Below are positions 11,430 through 23,406 of a DNA stretch of 64,000 bases, piece by piece. A program made the translations under genes and the position numbers. The first letter of the stretch is position 1. Each line of letters starts with the position of its first letter. The stretch comes from Protopterus annectens (taxonomy: Eukaryota; Chordata; Ceratodontiformes; Protopteridae). The notes under the pieces are model-generated. The model did not search any database. It was not told the DNA's origin and saw only the letters and a program-made list of their open reading frames with translations. The stretch covers positions 43,830,946 through 43,894,945 of the forward strand of contig NC_056737.1 in the NCBI RefSeq assembly GCF_019279795.1, read 5' to 3'.

Positions 11430-12060
11430 CATAAACTAAACGTGATGAAGCTGACTCACTGACATGTTAAGAGGACATCTGGGTATAAAGAAATCCAAGG
11501 CATGAGTGCAAGTCATACCACCAGGCATAATGAAAGAGAGAGAAATGTTTTTTGCTCTTGTCCAATATGCCAGAAAACTGCATGACATTCCTAGCTATCA
11601 ATAGTTCCTTGATCTGGGTGTCTTATCTTAGTAATACAATTTGAATGTATTGCTATAGACATGGTGGGGCCACCAGTAAAATCTAGCAATGAGCATCATT
11701 ACAGCTACTCATTACAGACCATGATAACAAATTTCAAGAAGCTAAAGCCAGAAATTTGCTACTATTATTTTACGGAGTAAGTTTTAATAAACACACACTT
11801 CGTAACCAATACACTCCCCTTTATGTTGAGGAAGTAGCACCAGTGAAGAGGTTTAATAAAACAATGACATTTATGCTAAAGAAAATTACTAATGCTGATG
11901 GAAAACTTACTATCTGCAATCTGAGGTGAAAAGCATTACCCAGGTTTACCCCCATTTGAACATCTGTATAACAGGCATCCAAGAGTGATGCTTGACACTG
12001 CTAAAGAAATGCAGGAAGAGGAAAAACACCATTTAAAAGTATGACAGAACATTATGCTAG
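11430..12060 (+). pseudogene. Ty3/Gypsy integrase remnant
   Basis: This is a degenerate integrase. The zinc-binding HHCC region is visible by its CPICQKT motif at about 11559-11579, preceded by a damaged histidine segment. The catalytic core start FECIAIDMVGP follows at about 11639-11671; its Asp (about 11658-11660) corresponds to the first residue of the D-D-E triad. The later hallmark PFEHLYNRHPR lies at about 11954-11986. Many stops and shifts occur between these blocks. RT and RNase H are not recognisable upstream. The element family is Ty3/Gypsy from the YxRHPR motif; the lineage is not determined. Confidence 0.65.
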
Positions 12061-13640
12061 TTTAACAGACAGATTAAAGGTGACAACACCAATGATAAGG
12101 AAACGCATGTAGAGAACCCAGGAAATCCAACAACAAAAAACACATTTCTGGCCAAATGTAAGGGGTCATTTAACATGATGGAAAGCTTAGATGCAGGAAA
12201 CTTAAACATTAGACAGACAAGCAGAAAGACAGAACAAAGTTATAGGTCCACATGTAAGCACTAGGCAATCTGCAGACCATTACAAGCCTAGCCATAAACT
12301 TGTACTCTGACGTTCTCTCCATCCTCAAGAAGGTCAAGATGAGATTAAGTCCATGAAGAATCTGAGGCTGCGCATCCAATTATATAGGTTAACCTTGAAG
12401 ATGGCAAGGGTGCTCCTCTGCTTGACATGTAAAGATTTGTATTAATGCTGACAGATACACTAGCATATGCCTTTATCATGCCACCATATCTTATTTGTTG
12501 ATGAAGGTTTAGATATTTTAACTAGGTATCTGTGGTACTGTTTGTTCTGGGAAGGAATAGGAGGCAAAAAGGACTGGATATTTCATGGCTCAAAAAAAGT
12601 ACTAATTTCCATGGAGGAGTCTATAAGAGACTGGGTAGAATGAGAGGGCTGTCAGTCTGTCCTGATAACTGATATTTTTTTTTTTGAGACAATTGATATT
12701 TTTAGTTATGATCCTCTGAGATCTCTTAAGTTGGGTGAGATGTCTACATAATAAGAATGAGAAATGCTTTGTTTACCAAATGAACTATTCTACATTTTTT
12801 TCACATTTAATTTGACATCACTGTCCTTGTACCAACTGTTAACATTGCGTAACCCCCGTTGGCGAAAAAAGTGAGTGAGTGGGAGATCGAATAACATTAC
12901 TCAATTTACAGCTGTCTACATGCTTTGATAGCTATAGGCCTGGAATGATGGCCTGAAGGTCTGAAAAACTGATGCCAAATAGGCGAAGGACCAAGAGTGA
13001 GACCACCAATGACATTTTTACTTAAAGAAGTGGCATGTGTGATGCTAACCATAGGATTTTGTAAGACAAGCAGTTTAGCTATCCACTGCACAACATAAGG
13101 ATTTATACTGAGTTTAATTTGAGTGTTAAATATTAATTATGATAAATGTGGTGGTTTAGACTTTGGAAAGCCGACTACAACTGTCAGTCTGAGAATGGAT
13201 GATCTTGTAGTAAGCATGATTATAGATATCGGCATCACTGTGTATACTAATTTAAAATTTAGAAATCAAGTACACATATTTAAAAGCTAAAGCAATGATA
13301 GTATTTGGTTAACATATAAAAACTTTATCTCTAGGCATATTGCTATTGTGAGGCCAGTAAATTAGTACAACTCATTGTTTTGTCCTTACAGCAAGGGAGA
13401 TCTGCTTATTTTGGAAGTTATACATGTTTACCAGATAACTTTTATGAAATAAACCATCTTCCACACAATGCTAGACTATAACATCTGTTCAGTTAGTTAC
13501 TGGTATCTGTAGTGCAAATTGTGTCTTGCTTTTGAGGTACTTCAAGACGAAAACTTCCACCTGTTATTTAAGTTTGACTTATTAGGTTCAAAACTTACAT
13601 CTTGAGGTGAGGATTATGCTTACATAATAAGTTGGTGCAG
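12061..13640. other. No recognised gene
   Basis: The first few hundred bases may be the degraded 3' end of the Gypsy element, but I cannot identify an LTR. The remainder shows no motif I can support on either strand. Confidence 0.35.
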
Positions 13641-13649
13641 GACCTCACT

Positions 13650-15540
13650 AAGATCAAGGTTCTTAACTCACTCAATGGGCTGTTTGTGGAATAAAGTCTA
13701 GCTATTTATACATCAAAGTGAGACATTAGCCTCTTTTAAAAATTCCATTGACAACTGGATGGGATCAAATGATTACACACTTATTCCAGAGGCTGTGTTA
13801 TAATTTGGTTTCAGCCCTAACGCAGTTACCTTTAACTAAAAACTATACTCAGATTTGAAAGCCTGTCAATAATACCTGCATTGGGAATAGTTTCAAAGCC
13901 CTTGACTTGGTCCAGGTATGATGTACACATTGCATAAGCATTATCCATTGCTTTGGTTACTTTTTCAAAATAAATAAATAAATAAATAATCAAGCTAAAG
14001 AGGCAGGACCTTCCTGTGACAAAAGTGAAATGATAAGGGTCCACAATTAAGATATTTTCAATTTCCAGTTTAACAAGATCTGAGACAATATGTTCCAGTG
14101 AGACTAATAGGTCTATAATTACTAGGGTCTGTGGTTGAGCAACCCTTGCATAATTGTATTACTATGGCTATTTTTACAGGCTTAATGAATATAATAATTG
14201 GAGAGGCTTAAATTAAACAGGTTAAGTAGAGGTCTATATGAGCCATATTTGGCACTGTAATGAGGCAACCAGGTATAATAGGAGGGCTCATGGATGAGGT
14301 GCTCACAGTTTTTGAATGGTTTGAGACAACTTGCTCCATAATAATTAAAGGGGTGACTGGGATTATGATATATGCGGGATAGCTATAACTACTGGTAGAG
14401 TAAAATTTGAACTAAAATTGTCAGCGAAGGTATTAGCTACTTATTTTGGGTCAGAGTGTGCAGTATTGTGGACTAGCTCTGAACATTGTTGGGTTTTACT
14501 TCTCAGTTTCCTAACACAGTTAAAAAAAGATCTGTAATTATTTTTACTGGCTATTTTAACTTCATGTTCAGCAATCAGCTTCATAATTGTTCTTTAACTT
14601 CTTTGCTAGTTTGCTTAAACATGCTCTTAAGGTAAGTAAAATACTTTAAACAATTGCTTTTCTTGTTGTATAATTTACTTACTCGTGTATTCCACCACAG
14701 GAGTTTGTTTTTAAATGTGTCACTATATTCAATACAGAAAGGGACAGCCTTCTCGGTCCAACTATTTAAGTGGGAATAGACGTCAGAGGCATAGGCAGCA
14801 GCTTTAGCAATGGGATCCATTGCAGGAGAGTTACACAGAAATTTATTTAGGCCATGAAATAACTGAAAAAGGCTTGCTTTTGATAGGTCACTAAATACAA
14901 AGGTATTTACTAGGGAAATACCATGAGTTTTAAAGGAAAAGGTTGCTAACTTATGGTTGGATTAAAAAGGCAGGAACATATATACATATGGAAATATAGA
15001 AGAGACTATATTTGTGTGGACTAGACCAAGGATACTGAAGCCACTTACAGGATAGTTAATTATTTGTAAAAGAGAGTTAACATTTATAATATCACTGAAG
15101 TGTTAGGCATACCGACCACTGGCATTATAAGTCAGCCAGTTTGCTGATGGACAACTGAAGTTCTCCACTGGAAAGGTATTAGGTTTAATGATGATTTCAG
15201 TAAGGTGTTAAGATAGCAGTCATACTCAGAAGGGGATATACATGGTTAATCTATAACAAGCTATAAAGTGGTAGTTGTTTTTTATGGTGATTTGGACATC
15301 TAGGAGTTGAAATGCGGTGTCCCAAGAAATCTGTCTTGAGGCTGAGAAACTCTTGACAAATATGGATACTCCACCACAATTGCAAGTTGGTCTGAAGACA
15401 TGAAAGGCACTATACTCTGGAATTGAGGGTGGGATTTCATTGCTTTGCAAACATGTCTCAGTAACTTACTGCATATACAAATGTGTTCAAGGTGCACGTC
15501 AGCCTTAAACATGATGTAAACTATGAAGTCTGCCTGTCTG
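13650..15540 (-). pseudogene. Antisense LINE ORF2 fragment (endonuclease, linker, RT)
   Basis: Read leftwards from about 15540, the frames give an endonuclease section with a conserved GGVSIFVKSF block (near 15370), then a linker segment (14820-14581, with an LLWWNTRVSKLYNKK block), then a reverse transcriptase section with SNYRPISLT near 14100 and a damaged GRSC...KVTKAMD stretch in 14044-13832. The last also carries a TAAA/TTTA simple repeat at about 13968-13988. This order is that of an L2/CR1-group ORF2. The active-site DD box and the C-terminus are missing, so the copy is 3'-deleted as well as frame-broken. Confidence 0.7.
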
Positions 15541-15737
15541 AATCACTAACAATTTCTAATACCACTTTCACAAGTTCATGTAAGTGTTGACCTTTTAATG
15601 TTTCATGTGAGCTCGTTCCTGATTTAATTGTATATACTAACATAATCTTGTCTGTCTTCTACATACTTTGGCTACCCATTTATGTAATCATACAAAAGAA
15701 AGAATCTCAGGGGGTTTTCCAATCAGTAGCACCTCAT

Positions 15738-15889
15738 GAACGACCTAACAGAAGGCAAGCATGCACTGTCTCCACCTACACGAACAACCTGTTAGAAGGC
15801 AGGCGTGCACTGCCTTCACCTGCATGAACAATCTGTTAGAAGGCAAGCATGCACTGTCTCCACCTGCATGAACAACCTATTAGAAAACT
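15738..15889. repeat. 44-bp minisatellite, about 3.4 copies
   Basis: Four starts of a GAACAACCTGTTAGAAGGCA-like unit occur at 15738, 15782, 15826 and 15870, exactly 44 bp apart. The units differ at a few positions. The array directly follows the L1-like fragment to its right as read on the minus strand. Confidence 0.85.
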
Positions 15890-15894
15890 GGTTG

Positions 15895-16200
15895 CTCATA
15901 CATTAAGGCATATAGAGACTAACATCTAAACTCTTACTGAGGCCTTTGGATAGACTTTTCCAAAATGATTGCACCTCAGTGCATGGCCAAAATTTATGCC
16001 ACAGGTTGGGGGATTCTTTCCTGTAAATCGTACATCTTACACTTAGTGTGCACCAGCACTTTACACTGTCCGTCATAGCGCAGTATCCCCTCTGGAGAAA
16101 CAATATCATTTTTTTGCATAGTAACAAGGAAATTCCCTTAGGCTGCTGACCCTGCATAGAAAACTTTCCTGTAGCTGGCCCTCAATAGGTGACCCCTGTC
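15895..16200 (-). pseudogene. L1-like ORF2 C-terminal fragment
   Basis: The minus-strand frame at 16157-15903 contains a C-x-C followed about 25 residues later by HKFWPCTEVQSFW. This resembles the cysteine-rich C-terminal segment of L1-group ORF2 proteins. No RT domain accompanies it. The assignment rests on this one motif. Confidence 0.5.
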
Positions 16201-17125
16201 TTGCCTACCATTCTAGGTACCCTTCCTCCTTTATGACTAAAGTAGTCAAGGAAGTGACCCTGAAACATTTCATATAGTTGTGATGTTTTCCTGATCTTGA
16301 GAACAAAAACAAGAATTGAATTGCATAGGTAATTAAGTAAACCAAGGACATAAGGGAAAACTAAGCAACTATTTAATTTACCTGTTTTGCAACCAACAAA
16401 GAAGAGAAACCAGCCTGCAGGCAGACTTGTTGCACATGCTGGCTTGTTGCATTATTTTTTACCACTCAGCTCATGGAATGAATATGAATGGGTTGTTTAG
16501 TTCACATTCTACAAGTTAGGGTCATTCAGGAACAGCTGTAAATGAGACAGCCATTGGGTAGTTTGAGGTTTTCAGCTAAAACCATGTTTTCAGTGGATGC
16601 TCAGCTCACAGAGCTGAAGGGGGACTGTCTATGCTGATTGTCCCTGGCTTCCACAGAGGACATTGCCAGAAGACATCCCTGAACCCTTCTCTCAAACATG
16701 GGAAGTGCTTTCCCCAGTCCTCACCAAAGAAGCCACACTTTCCTATTGTGCTCCTTGAATGCCCGCTACCCTCCCTTCCCTATGGGAGAGGCTAATGGGT
16801 TATAACCCTTCATTCCTGTTCCTCCCTTTTTGGCTCCTCCAGTAACAGGGTTGCCAATCAATCTGTAGTTGCCTGGGACATGATGAAGGCCACCACTGAT
16901 CTGCACCATGGAGTCAAACTCTTATTAACAATTTTGCAGTACAACAATATAGTGGCAAGCATGGAAGGTTACAGATCCAGCATGCAGTGAAACAAACTAA
17001 TAAAACAAAAAAATGGTTACTGCGGAAAGCCTGTTCGTAATTTTATAAGCTATCTGCTATTGTAAGTCCAATGAGACACTGGAGGTGGGGCTTGTGTAAA
17101 AAGCCTGTTTTTTTTCCACGTCAAA
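16200..17125. other. No recognised gene
   Basis: About 16600-16900 is relatively GC-rich, but it has no reading frame, terminal repeat or tRNA-like promoter that I can identify. Confidence 0.35.
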
Positions 17126-17129
17126 ATAA

Positions 17130-17167
17130 ATGCACACACGCACACACACACATATATATATGTATAT

Positions 17168-17213
<46 letters not shown>
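17130..17213. repeat. CA/TA dinucleotide microsatellite
   Basis: A CA-rich run at about 17133-17153 passes into a long, slightly interrupted TA run up to 17213. Confidence 0.95.
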
Positions 17214-17215
<2 letters not shown>

Positions 17216-17216
<1 letters not shown>

Positions 17217-17534
17217 AAGAGACGGGCAACAATAAGACAATCCTTCAGAACACTCAAGGCACTATACAAGATTGTTCACCTAGTGGGAGTTTATGGTTCA
17301 GAGATGCCTATATTAGGCTGCTCTGATATGAAAGTCTGGAAAAAGGCTATACAACTTCCTGATTGGTCAAGGAAAGGACTATTCTATCTGTATGACTTAA
17401 CTAACATAGTTGCAGGATGGAGCCATCCTGGGTAAATTTTCTAAGCTTCAGAGAATGTGGGGTTTAGATAAGCATTTTTTTTGGCAGTATCTACAATTAA
17501 GGTATTCAATTTCACAATTGAAATACAAAGGTTG
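17216..17534 (+). pseudogene. L1-like ORF2 C-terminal fragment, part 1 (host of PLE insertion)
   Basis: The frame contains LPDWSRKGLFYLYDL and, after a frameshift near 17440, WGLDKHFFWQYLQLRYSI. This is the pattern of the C-terminal third of L1-group ORF2. It is cut at 17534 by the PLE and continues at 23843 in the same frame (WLDWAYLCILKEYKIY). The 15-bp sequence GAAATACAAAGGTTG is duplicated at the two edges (17520-17534 and 23828-23842). Upstream sequence is lost at the microsatellite. Confidence 0.65.
17520..17534. repeat. Target-site duplication of PLE A, left
   Basis: GAAATACAAAGGTTG is identical to 23828-23842. A preceding T also matches, giving 16 bp at most. Confidence 0.85.
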
Positions 17535-18106
17535 TCCATGAGGGGGTGAATGAAAAAACCTAGTAGCTATGTGTGAATTGGTATGACAGCTTAGATTACG
17601 TGCCATCTTCCCACCAGGTGTAAATGAGTACACCTCCATCTCCCCCATTTTACAGATGAAGGCCAGTAAGCTTTATAATTTTTAACATTTCAGGACTGGT
17701 TTGCAACATATTTTATTTTAGCATTGTGCATTCTGTAACAATGTTTTTATTCCATAGAATATTCTATTGTAACGTGGATTTTAGATAATGGTTTATGGCT
17801 GAAGTTCGTTTTTCACTGTGTTATGAACTGTAGTGTTTAGGTATTGACTTTGTCAAATCAACAAGCACTGTTACTTTAAGAAAATAATGGAAATGTAACA
17901 TGCACAAGTTTAATTGGATAGTAATTAACCAATATTTTAAGACAACTTGTATAATATAAAGATGCATTTCAAAATGGCTTGTTCTCTGATGAAATCTTCA
18001 GAGTGAGAAGAAAGCACTCAATTATTTTTTAATTTTCTCTTTATTAAATCTTTATTTCGATCAACATTTAGACCTTCTTGCTGGTGTTTTGTTTTTGTAT
18101 GTGACT
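17535..18106 (+). repeat. PLE A left pseudo-LTR
   Basis: It aligns with 23262-23827 from the start (CATGA.GGGGTGA) through CAGATGAAGGCCAGTAAGCTT, GCATTGTGCATTCTGTAACA and the ribozyme region to GACCTTCTTGCTGGTGTTTT. It encodes a degenerate version of the PLE C-terminus, ending in a LQMKASKL-like segment. The LINE insertion begins just after it. Confidence 0.8.
17980..18022 (+). ncRNA. Degenerate hammerhead ribozyme motif in PLE A left pLTR
   Basis: CTGATGA is at 17986-17992 and GAAA at 18010-18013, separated by a short CTTC/GAAG helix. The spacing and pairing are poorer than in the right pLTR copy, so self-cleavage is doubtful. Confidence 0.5.
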
Positions 18107-19514
18107 GATTCATTTATTTTCACTATAGAAGTTGCCCCACACACTAAATTACTAGGCATTATTATAAATGAAAACCTTAACTCTGACCTACACGTAAACA
18201 ATAACATCAAAGAAAAACACACCAAAAGCTTGGTCTGCTCTGCAGGCACCAACACTTTCTTAGTTTCTCTACTAGACAAACCCTTGCAACTACCTTTTTA
18301 TTACCGTCTCTCCTTTATGATGCCCCTCTCCTCACTAATATCCATAATTCTACAAAATCCAACCTTGATATGTGTTACAACGGGTCCCCTTCAGATGGTC
18401 GAACTTTTAAAAGCTCGACTTTCATATGGCCGAGACCGTATGATTGAACTTTTAAAAGTTCGAACAGTCTGAATGGGGATCTCCATAGAGCGCGGAAGAG
18501 AAAGATTTCCTTTTACCGCAATGTAGTGCAATCTCAGAATTAGCATATTTAAATAGTGGGGGGTGCAGGGGTGCTTGCCCCCCTGCTAGCACTGTTTAGT
18601 TTTTTTTTATTTTTTACATTTAAATGTTCGATCATATGGTCTCGGCCATATGAAAGACTAACATTTGGATGTTTGATTATGTAAAGTAGACCCCGTTACA
18701 ACAGAATAGCAAAATTTGCCACCAAGGCTAAATTCTCATCCTACCACTGTAAGTCACTGAAGCAATTAGGGTGGCTGGAACTCCCCACCATCTCTCATTC
18801 ACCCAACTAACTACAGTGCAAAAAATAATCTACAGATCCACAGACTGTCCTGCGCTCTCAACTCTACTTGCCAAATCCCATCCCAGCAGGCATCTAAGAC
18901 CTGAAAATCATCTACTTCTAAAAGTAGATAAGCCCACCTTACCTGCTGGTCAACTCTTCTATTCCTTCACCGTCGTCAAACTATGGAACTCACTTCCACT
19001 TTCTATAAGAAATACAGGCAGCACCGCCACCTTCAAACAAATACTGAAAAATCATGTTAACTCTTCCTGGCTATGTTCCTGCTCTATAACCTAACCTCTT
19101 CACTCTCCTTATATGATTACTAAACTTCTATATCTTTTGCTACTAGTAACTGATGATACTTTCTCCATATTTATTATTTTTTATTTTTATCTTCACTTGT
19201 TGACACTGGTACAATAATACTGATTAATATATCTGCTTATACCTCTGATTGAATTAATTGAATTCTGCTTTAATATATATTTTCTATATATATTACTGTA
19301 ATCAAACTAAATTCCTGCTTTTATGTATATATTTTGTATGTGTTACAGTATTTACTATCTGTAACACTATTTCTACTTCTGCACCAATTGTTTATATTTT
19401 TTCTGTATCTATGTTCTTGTTGGAGCTTTTCTCCCTGGGCCTCCACTGAAAATGGGCTCTTTTAGGCCCAGTGGACTTTCCCGGTAAACAAATGCAATAA
19501 ATAAATAAATAAAT
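18107..19514 (+). mobile_element. L2/CR1-like LINE, 5'-truncated, inserted in PLE A
   Basis: This is the same family as the element at 1-1366. It starts near a KLLGIIINENLNSDLH segment that follows the RT active site, then (after the MITE at 18382-18694) continues as NRIAKFATKAKF and LKQLGWLELP. The C-terminal region lies to about 19090, and the 3' UTR ends in CCCGGTAAACAAATG and (TAAA)n at 19514. PLE A coding resumes immediately after the tail. The exact 5' junction is not defined because I could not find a target-site duplication by eye. Confidence 0.75.
18382..18694. mobile_element. Nonautonomous DNA transposon (MITE), 313 bp
   Basis: The element has long imperfect terminal inverted repeats of roughly 75 bp, beginning GGGTCCCCTT on the left and GGGGTCTACTT on the right. 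Their inner parts share CTTTCATATGGCCGAGACC. It is flanked by an exact 8-bp duplication, GTTACAAC (18374-18381 and 18695-18702). Removing it with one duplicate rejoins the LINE reading frame as CYNRIAKFAT, matching CYNKIARFAT in the copy at 1-1366. The 8-bp target duplication suggests hAT or another 8-bp superfamily. There is no coding capacity. Confidence 0.85.
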
Positions 19515-19516
19515 TT

Positions 19517-22500
19517 ACAATGCTGCAACATTCTGTTTGGTTTGTTGCTACCTGAGGTGCTTGAGGGACTTGCATGGATACCTTGGATGTAATCGATTCA
19601 TCTGAGGTATGTGGAGGGTACCGGGACTTGCTAAAATTGAAAGTAGATGCGTCTTCCCTAAAGGGTGAGCTTACTATACTCATTGAGTTGATTACCCAAG
19701 ACCAAGGAGGTGTACGCGATGGCAGCACATTTCATTCATCCTTACTTCTAGTTCTTGTTCCTGGGGGCAAGAATTCTCCTGCTGCTGTTAATAGAGCTTT
19801 TGTGATGGATGATGGTGTTTTTTCAGAGCAGTCTCTGTTTACACACACAATTTCCTCATAATTTGCACATAAGAGGGGGAAGGGTTTCAAAGTTAATTTG
19901 CCAGAAGTTATTTCAATGGCAAATGGGCCTTTTCAATGATCTTATGCTGCTGTAGAAGGTACTGACCCTTTATTTACAAGTGAGGTATGAGCACGCTTCT
20001 CCGAGCAATTGAGAGAGGAGTTTATAATGTTAACACTTCTGGTGGCAATTTTAAAAGTTCAGTGGATAGAACATTTGACTTTCAGAGTGATTTTAGTAAC
20101 GTGTTTATGGACAGTGCAGTTACTCAGAAACACTTTTGCCTCTCTAAAGGACTTAATCTTTTTATTTGAAAAGAGACTTACTAAATTGAAAACTTTACAA
20201 ATTGAAAATAGTTATTTAACCAATGTTTACATTTCAAGATTGTACCACAAGGATTAAGGTTATACAAATTCGCTTTTGGGCTGGTGTAATCTAGAGAACT
20301 TGTGGATGACTTTATTAAGATGCTTGATGCCGAGCTCATACAAAAGATTATTAAATATAATGAGCTATACATTGGCACTTTAAGTACAAGTGGAAGAGTG
20401 GCATCATAAATGTAACAGACTTGTTATACGGAGAGTTTAAAAATTTGTATGAAAATGTTTTAAGAAGACTTGCTAATAAATATAGTAATATTTTTAAAGA
20501 AAAATAGAAATCTTGAGAGGGATATCAAGCAATATAAAAATAGGGAGGCCAACCCTAGCAAATCCTTGTCAGTTTTTTAGAAAACAAGAGAAAGGTTTTT
20601 ATTCAAATTTTGAGCATTCATCTGTCTCTGTTGTGGCAAGGTGGATTCTCTTAGGGAGTATCTGGATAGAAAGACCTTTAGCGATAAAGTATAGGATTTT
20701 CAGAAGCCATAATGTTCAGAGAGGCTAGCAAGTCAATCCAAGCAATTAGGAAACCCTGGCCTGAATCATTTGAACCTTTCATCCCTGCCAGCCAACAAAG
20801 GGTATGGGCAGAAAACACGGGGGAAGAGGAGGTATTAGTTAAGGACAGTACTGGTATTATACATACATATGTGGGGGTGCAATATATATAACTACACAGA
20901 TTGTGTTATGAAAGAGTATTTTTCCCTGTTTCAAATAGGTTGTAAGTTTGTTCCCACAAAGAATATAGATATCGCAGATTGGTGACCAAGTTGAAATTAT
21001 TACTAGGAAACTTAAATTGACACCTTTTTCATGACAACAAAGAGGAATCAAGGGACAGGAACTATGAGAAAGAAGTTAATATTGAAAAAGCATAGTGTGT
21101 TCAATCCCCCTCTGTTCTCAACTATTCACATTTTTGAAAAAGCAATTATGAAAGAATTGTACAATCTGAGTTATTCTAACGAGATATATTTCCAACCTGA
21201 CCAAAGAAAAGCAGGTTTTTGATAAGGTACAGAATGATAGAGTGGCACTAATTATGAAACTTGACAAAGGGGATGGCTCAGTGTTATATGATGTCTGTGA
21301 CTATTCCATTGCTATGCTAGAGATTTTACACAATGCTGAGGTTTACACCCCCATTTCTAAAAATTAAATTAATATAGCATGCCATAGAATTGATTTATTT
21401 CTGGAGCAAAGAGTAAGCCTTAGTGGTGAAGCGGTTAGCGTTGTCGCCTCACAGCAAGAGGTTCTCCAGTTCGATTCTCGGCTGGAGCACCTTCTGTGTG
21501 GAGTCTGCATGTCCTCCCCGTGGTTGATTGATGTTAAAGACATGCAGGTAGGTGCGACCGTGAATTGGCTTGCCTTCTTTCAAGGTTGGGCGTCGAGCTG
21601 GCAACTCAGCACCGTAAAAATCCACTGTCAATCATGAGCGGACCGGAGTTCCACTGTGGCGACCCTTAACCGTGAAAAGCCGAAAGACTTTTTTTTATTA
21701 ATTAGAGCAAAGAATAGATACTGAAACATTTAACTTTTTATTGAATCTAAAGCCTGTTATTACTACCATTTTCAACACCCCCAAAATACATAAGAAAGTT
21801 TCAAATCCCCCATTTAGACCAATAGTTTCAGCTCAGGGGTCTAAAACCTATCCTGTGGCAGTTCTTATCAATAGGTGGCTGAAGCACATTTATGAAGTGG
21901 TCCCTCATCTCCTGAAAGACTTGAGACTTTTTTGAAGGTTGAAAATTGATGTGTGGAACAAAGATCTCATATTTCTAAATGGATGTTGTTGATTTCTTCA
22001 CAGTGATTCCAAGTACAGAAGGCTTGGATTTTTTTTCATGATAGTCTCAATCAGTTTTCTCATTTATCTAATGAAAAACTTAACCTGTTGGTTGAATTGA
22101 CCTCCATAGTTTTAGAGAATAACTATATTATTTTTGAAGGAGAGTTTTTTCAACTAATTATCGGGATTGCTATGGGTGTTGCCTGCACCCCAATATTTGC
22201 TAATTTGGTTTTGCATAGTTGGGAGAACAAATATCTTTTTAATAGCCCCTTTTTTTTCAAAAAATTAAACTTTACCTGAGATAGCTTGATGATATTTTGA
22301 TGTTATGGGACAGTGCTCAGGTTGAGATAAACTCTTTTGTAGAATATTTAAATAACCATGCATTTTTTTACAATTTACTTACACTTGGAATAGAGAGAAG
22401 ATTAATTACCTCAACGCACTTATATTCCATACACCATCGGGGTTTAAATCTAATGTTTATTGGAAAGCAACATTCTACAGTTCCTACTTACACTATACCA

Positions 22501-23406
22501 GTTGTCATCCCCTTTCACAAAAAAAAGAGTTTAGTGAAAGGACAATGTATCAGGGTGGCCAGAATGACATACTTTCAAGGTGAGTTGGATAAGTTAAAGG
22601 AAATGTTTTAGGTTAGCGTATACCCCAACAACTTTGGTAAGTTCCACTTGCGAAGCAGTTTCTACAGATTGGGGGTCAAGTATAAACCACTTTTGGGCAC
22701 TGGCCTAGAAGGCAAGTATCCATCTCAAAATACGGGGAAGTATGAGAAAGCTTTGGTTCTGCAATGCAGTAAATATTCTAAGGAACTTAAAGAAATTGTC
22801 AAGAAAAACTGGAACATTTTTAAAGTCAACTCAGGTCTTTACAATATGGTTGGGCCTGAACCCACTTTCATTTTTAAGGCAGCACCAAATATGAAAAATT
22901 CTTTTGAACACTGCATCAGTGAACTCCCCTACACTACAACAAAACTAACGGGAACGAGATGCTGTGGGCATTGTAGGCAATGTGGATTTATTGCCAAGAA
23001 ACAAACTGTGTTAGAGAATATCACAAAATCTGTGCTTAATTCTCAGAGAGATAATTGTGCTACACAAGGGGTGATCTACTTGGCTTTATGCTTACAGTGT
23101 TCTGCATTTTATGTAGGCAAAACCAAGCCTATGTTCAAGACACATGTTTACGAGCATACTTACAATATTGTTAATAAAAAAGAAAACATTGCTCTATGTA
23201 AACATTCCTTAGCCTGCCCTTCTTTTAAGAAGTTTCTTTTCGGCATTTTGGAGCATAGAGCAAAGGCCATGACAGGGTGACTGGAAAACCCAATTAGCTA
23301 AGCGTGAATTGGTATGGGAGCTAAGATTAGGTGCCACCTTCCCACTAGGTTGAAATGAGTACACCTCTATCTATCACATTTTACAGATGAAGGCCAGTAA
23401 GCTTTA
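19517..23406 (+). pseudogene. PLE A reverse transcriptase / GIY-YIG endonuclease (broken)
   Basis: The body starts with a 95-codon open stretch (19574-19861) of unknown role. The RT portion follows with IFEKAIMKELYNL (near 21130), NTPKIHKK...FRPIVS (about 21775-21830, a PLE hallmark), a palm segment GIAMGVACTPIFANL (about 22165-22208), and the active site LDD at 22285-22293, preceded by a TAG where Tyr or Phe is expected. A later frame (22648-23280) has a Cys cluster (residues 105-112) and a GIY-YIG nuclease core (GVIYLALC at 141-148, FYVGKT at 154-159). After a frameshift near 23270 the C-terminus continues into the right pLTR, ending near 23406. Multiple stops make it inactive. Confidence 0.85.
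21416..21703 (+). mobile_element. tRNA-derived SINE (V-SINE-like), in PLE A
   Basis: The head resembles a tRNA, with a box A-like TGAAGCGGTTAGCG and a box B-like AGTTCGATTCT (about 21470-21480). The middle has TGTGTGGAGTCTGCATGTCC. The tail is GGAGTTCCACTGTGGCGACC, followed by AAAGCCGAAAGAC and a T-rich end. It is flanked by a near-perfect 12-bp duplication, GAGCAAAGAGTA (21404-21415) versus GAGCAAAGAATA (21704-21715), and interrupts PLE A just upstream of the PKIHK block. It is longer and better preserved than the copy at 453-685. Confidence 0.85.

Noticed and set aside
15738-15889. Short regularly spaced repeats considered as a CRISPR array
   Set aside because: The units are contiguous 44-bp tandem copies without unique spacers, and the window is vertebrate in character.
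17130-17435. Open frame running through the CA/TA microsatellite
   Set aside because: Its N-terminal third is translated simple repeat; only the part after about 17216 is retained, as an L1-like fragment.
21416-21490. Candidate functional tRNA gene
   Set aside because: The box A and box B-like motifs belong to the head of a SINE with target-site duplication; the cloverleaf is not maintained.
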